Part shown: positions 4,582-5,953 of the stretch, piece after piece
Position numbering within the stretch: the first letter of the stretch is position 1
How the letters are laid out: each line of letters opens with the position of its first letter
Assembly (NCBI GenBank): GCA_023259575.1
Contig: JALRHN010000126.1
Span: 1 to 5,953 of the forward strand
Source: Candidatus Kapaibacterium sp.
Lineage (GTDB): Bacteria; Bacteroidota; Ignavibacteria; Kapaibacteriales; UBA961
Direction: 5' to 3'
Length of the DNA: 5,953 bases
Translations under genes and position numbers: made by a program
The notes under the pieces: generated by a model
Told to the model about the DNA's origin: nothing
Seen by the model: only the letters and a program-made list of their open reading frames with translations
Databases searched by the model: none

Positions 4582-5953
4582 ATGTCTAAACTAGTTACTA
4601 CGTTAAAGAAAATATTTATAGGCGAAGGTAAAAATCTTAATGATACATCAATGTTTCATAAATTAACTCTCGTTGCATTTTTTGCATGGGTTGGTTTAGG
4701 AGCAGATGGATTATCATCGTCTTGCTATGGACCGGAAGAGGCATTTAGAGCATTAGGAGAATATCCATATTTATCCATATTTATAGCGATAGGAACAGCT
4801 ATCACTATTATGGTTATTAGTGCTAGCTATTCACAGATTATTGAATTATTTCCTTCAGGTGGCGGAGGATATTTAGTTGCTAGTAAATTATTGTCTCCTG
4901 AAATTGGAATGGTAGCTGGTTGTGCATTATTAATAGATTATGTATTAACTATTACTATATCAATAGCCAGCGGTGTGGATGCATTATTTAGTTATTTACC
5001 TTTAGAATATCATGGCTATAAGCTAATTGCTGGAATAATGGGGACAGCATTATTAATCATACTCAATCTGCGTGGAATTAAGGAATCAGTAACATTCCTA
5101 TTACCGATATTTATGGTATTTGTCATTACCCATGTTGCTGCTATTTTTTATGTATTCGGTACTCATCTTTTCGAATTACCAGATGTAGCCCAAAAAACAG
5201 CACATCAATTTGGTTCTGCAACTTCACAATTAGGTTGGTGGGGAACCATTGTCCTTTTATTAAGGGCTTATAGTATGGGTGCTGGTACATATACAGGAAT
5301 TGAAGCTGTAAGTAATGCAATGCCAATACTTCGAGAACCAAGGGTTGAGACAGCAAAAACGACAATGAAATATATGGCAGTTTCATTAGCTTTTGTTGCA
5401 GTAGGATTAATGATAGCATATGCTTTATTCAATGTTCAACATATTGAAGGTAAAACATTAAATGCTGTGTTATTTGATAAATTAACGATGAATTTAGGTA
5501 GTGAGTTATCTAGTACAATACTTTTTATTGTATTATTTAGTGAGGCTGTTCTTTTATTTGTAGCTGCTCAAGCTGGTTTTCTAGGTGGACCACAAATACT
5601 TTCAAATATGGCTTTGGACAGATGGTTTCCTACACGTTTTGCCATGCTAAGTGATAGATTAGTTACACAAAACGGAGTATTATTAGTTGGAATAACCGCC
5701 GGTATTATCATGTTGTTGTCTGGCGGATCTGTTCATTTATTAGTCGTTTTATATTCAATCAATGTGTTTATAACATTTACATTGTCACAATTAGGAATGG
5801 TAAGACATTGGTTACAAGTAAAAAACACATTTAAATATTGGAAACGCAAGATTGCTATTAATGGATTAGGATTAGTGTTATCAGCATTTATTCTCATTGC
5901 TGTAGTAATAATCAAATTTACAGAAGGTGGTTGGATAACTCTTATTATGACTG
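4582..5953 (+). CDS. APC/KUP-superfamily membrane transporter, KimA-like potassium importer (3' end off the right edge)
   Basis: The first 457 residues of a polytopic inner-membrane transporter with the APC fold. Its segments align by eye with Bacillus KimA (YdaO), a proton-coupled K+ importer: GADGLSSSCYGPEEAF (40-55), PSGGGGYLVASKLLS (91-105), LLIDYVLTITISIASGVDAL (116-135), NLRGIKES (162-169), TYTGIEAVSNAMP (236-248), QILSNMALDRWFP (338-350) and LYSINVFITFTLSQLGM (390-406). About eleven hydrophobic segments are visible. The counterparts of the reported KimA potassium-site residues are present: Asp42, Tyr49, Asp119, Thr123, Ser127, Thr238, Glu241 and Tyr391. The ATG at 4582 is the only good start, since an in-frame TAA stands at 4567-4569 and no clear Shine-Dalgarno precedes it. 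This suggests translation partly coupled to the gene ending 30 bases upstream. The C-terminal cytosolic part, where KimA dimerises, lies outside the window. An amino-acid permease role remains possible. Confidence 0.88.
   Translation, partial: MSKLVTTLKKIFIGEGKNLNDTSMFHKLTLVAFFAWVGLGADGLSSSCYGPEEAFRALGEYPYLSIFIAIGTAITIMVISASYSQIIELFPSGGGGYLVASKLLSPEIGMVAGCALLIDYVLTITISIASGVDALFSYLPLEYHGYKLIAGIMGTALLIILNLRGIKESVTFLLPIFMVFVITHVAAIFYVFGTHLFELPDVAQKTAHQFGSATSQLGWWGTIVLLLRAYSMGAGTYTGIEAVSNAMPILREPRVETAKTTMKYMAVSLAFVAVGLMIAYALFNVQHIEGKTLNAVLFDKLTMNLGSELSSTILFIVLFSEAVLLFVAAQAGFLGGPQILSNMALDRWFPTRFAMLSDRLVTQNGVLLVGITAGIIMLLSGGSVHLLVVLYSINVFITFTLSQLGMVRHWLQVKNTFKYWKRKIAINGLGLVLSAFILIAVVIIKFTEGGWITLIMT

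Noticed and set aside
4764..4783. A 10-base tandem repeat (tccatattta twice)
   Set aside because: It lies within the transporter coding sequence, encodes part of a normal membrane segment, and two short copies are expected by chance in AT-rich DNA.
5141..5915. Minus-strand open frames (5141-5419 and 5733-5915)
   Set aside because: Antisense shadows of the transporter, whose plus-strand frame is uninterrupted to the right edge with matching family motifs.

Overview
The window is an AT-rich stretch (roughly 30% G+C by eye) of a bacterial chromosome, with tightly packed genes and short intergenic gaps. Usable Shine-Dalgarno sequences, a textbook TTGACA -35 box, and an ECF sigma factor paired with a single-pass membrane anti-sigma factor point to a free-standing bacterium, probably Gram-negative. 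I cannot assign a phylum from the sequence. There are no tRNA or rRNA genes, CRISPR arrays, insertion sequences or phage genes.

Layout. Positions 1-749 (minus) hold the N-terminal part of a CASTOR/POLLUX-type ion channel whose C-terminus runs off the left edge. A hairpin plus T-run near 822-853 ends the next minus-strand unit. That unit reads right to left: an aldehyde dehydrogenase (2168-3649), an ECF sigma factor (1497-2105) and a putative anti-sigma factor (871-1473). The sigma and anti-sigma genes are 23 bases apart and surely form an operon. The aldehyde dehydrogenase stop is only 62 bases upstream of the sigma start, so read-through from it is plausible. A 158-base divergent region (3650-3807) carries a good sigma70-type promoter for the plus strand and a weaker, overlapping one for the dehydrogenase. 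On the plus strand follow a LOG-family (TIGR00730-like) nucleotide-processing protein (3808-4551) and, 30 bases later, a large APC/KUP-type membrane transporter resembling the potassium importer KimA (4582 to beyond the right edge).

How the genes may work together. The two truncated edge genes are both membrane proteins of families linked to K+ or other cation movement: a channel with cytosolic RCK-like domains and a KimA-like importer. The importer keeps every residue I recall as lining the KimA potassium site. The middle block is a stress-response module, in which a membrane-anchored anti-sigma factor would release the sigma factor on an envelope signal, next to an aldehyde-detoxifying or aldehyde-oxidising enzyme. 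Whether the sigma factor controls any neighbour is not shown by the sequence. I see no clearly new system. The points most worth a second look are the KimA-like site conservation, the unusual pore segment of the channel, and the inverted charge pattern of the non-zinc anti-sigma factor.
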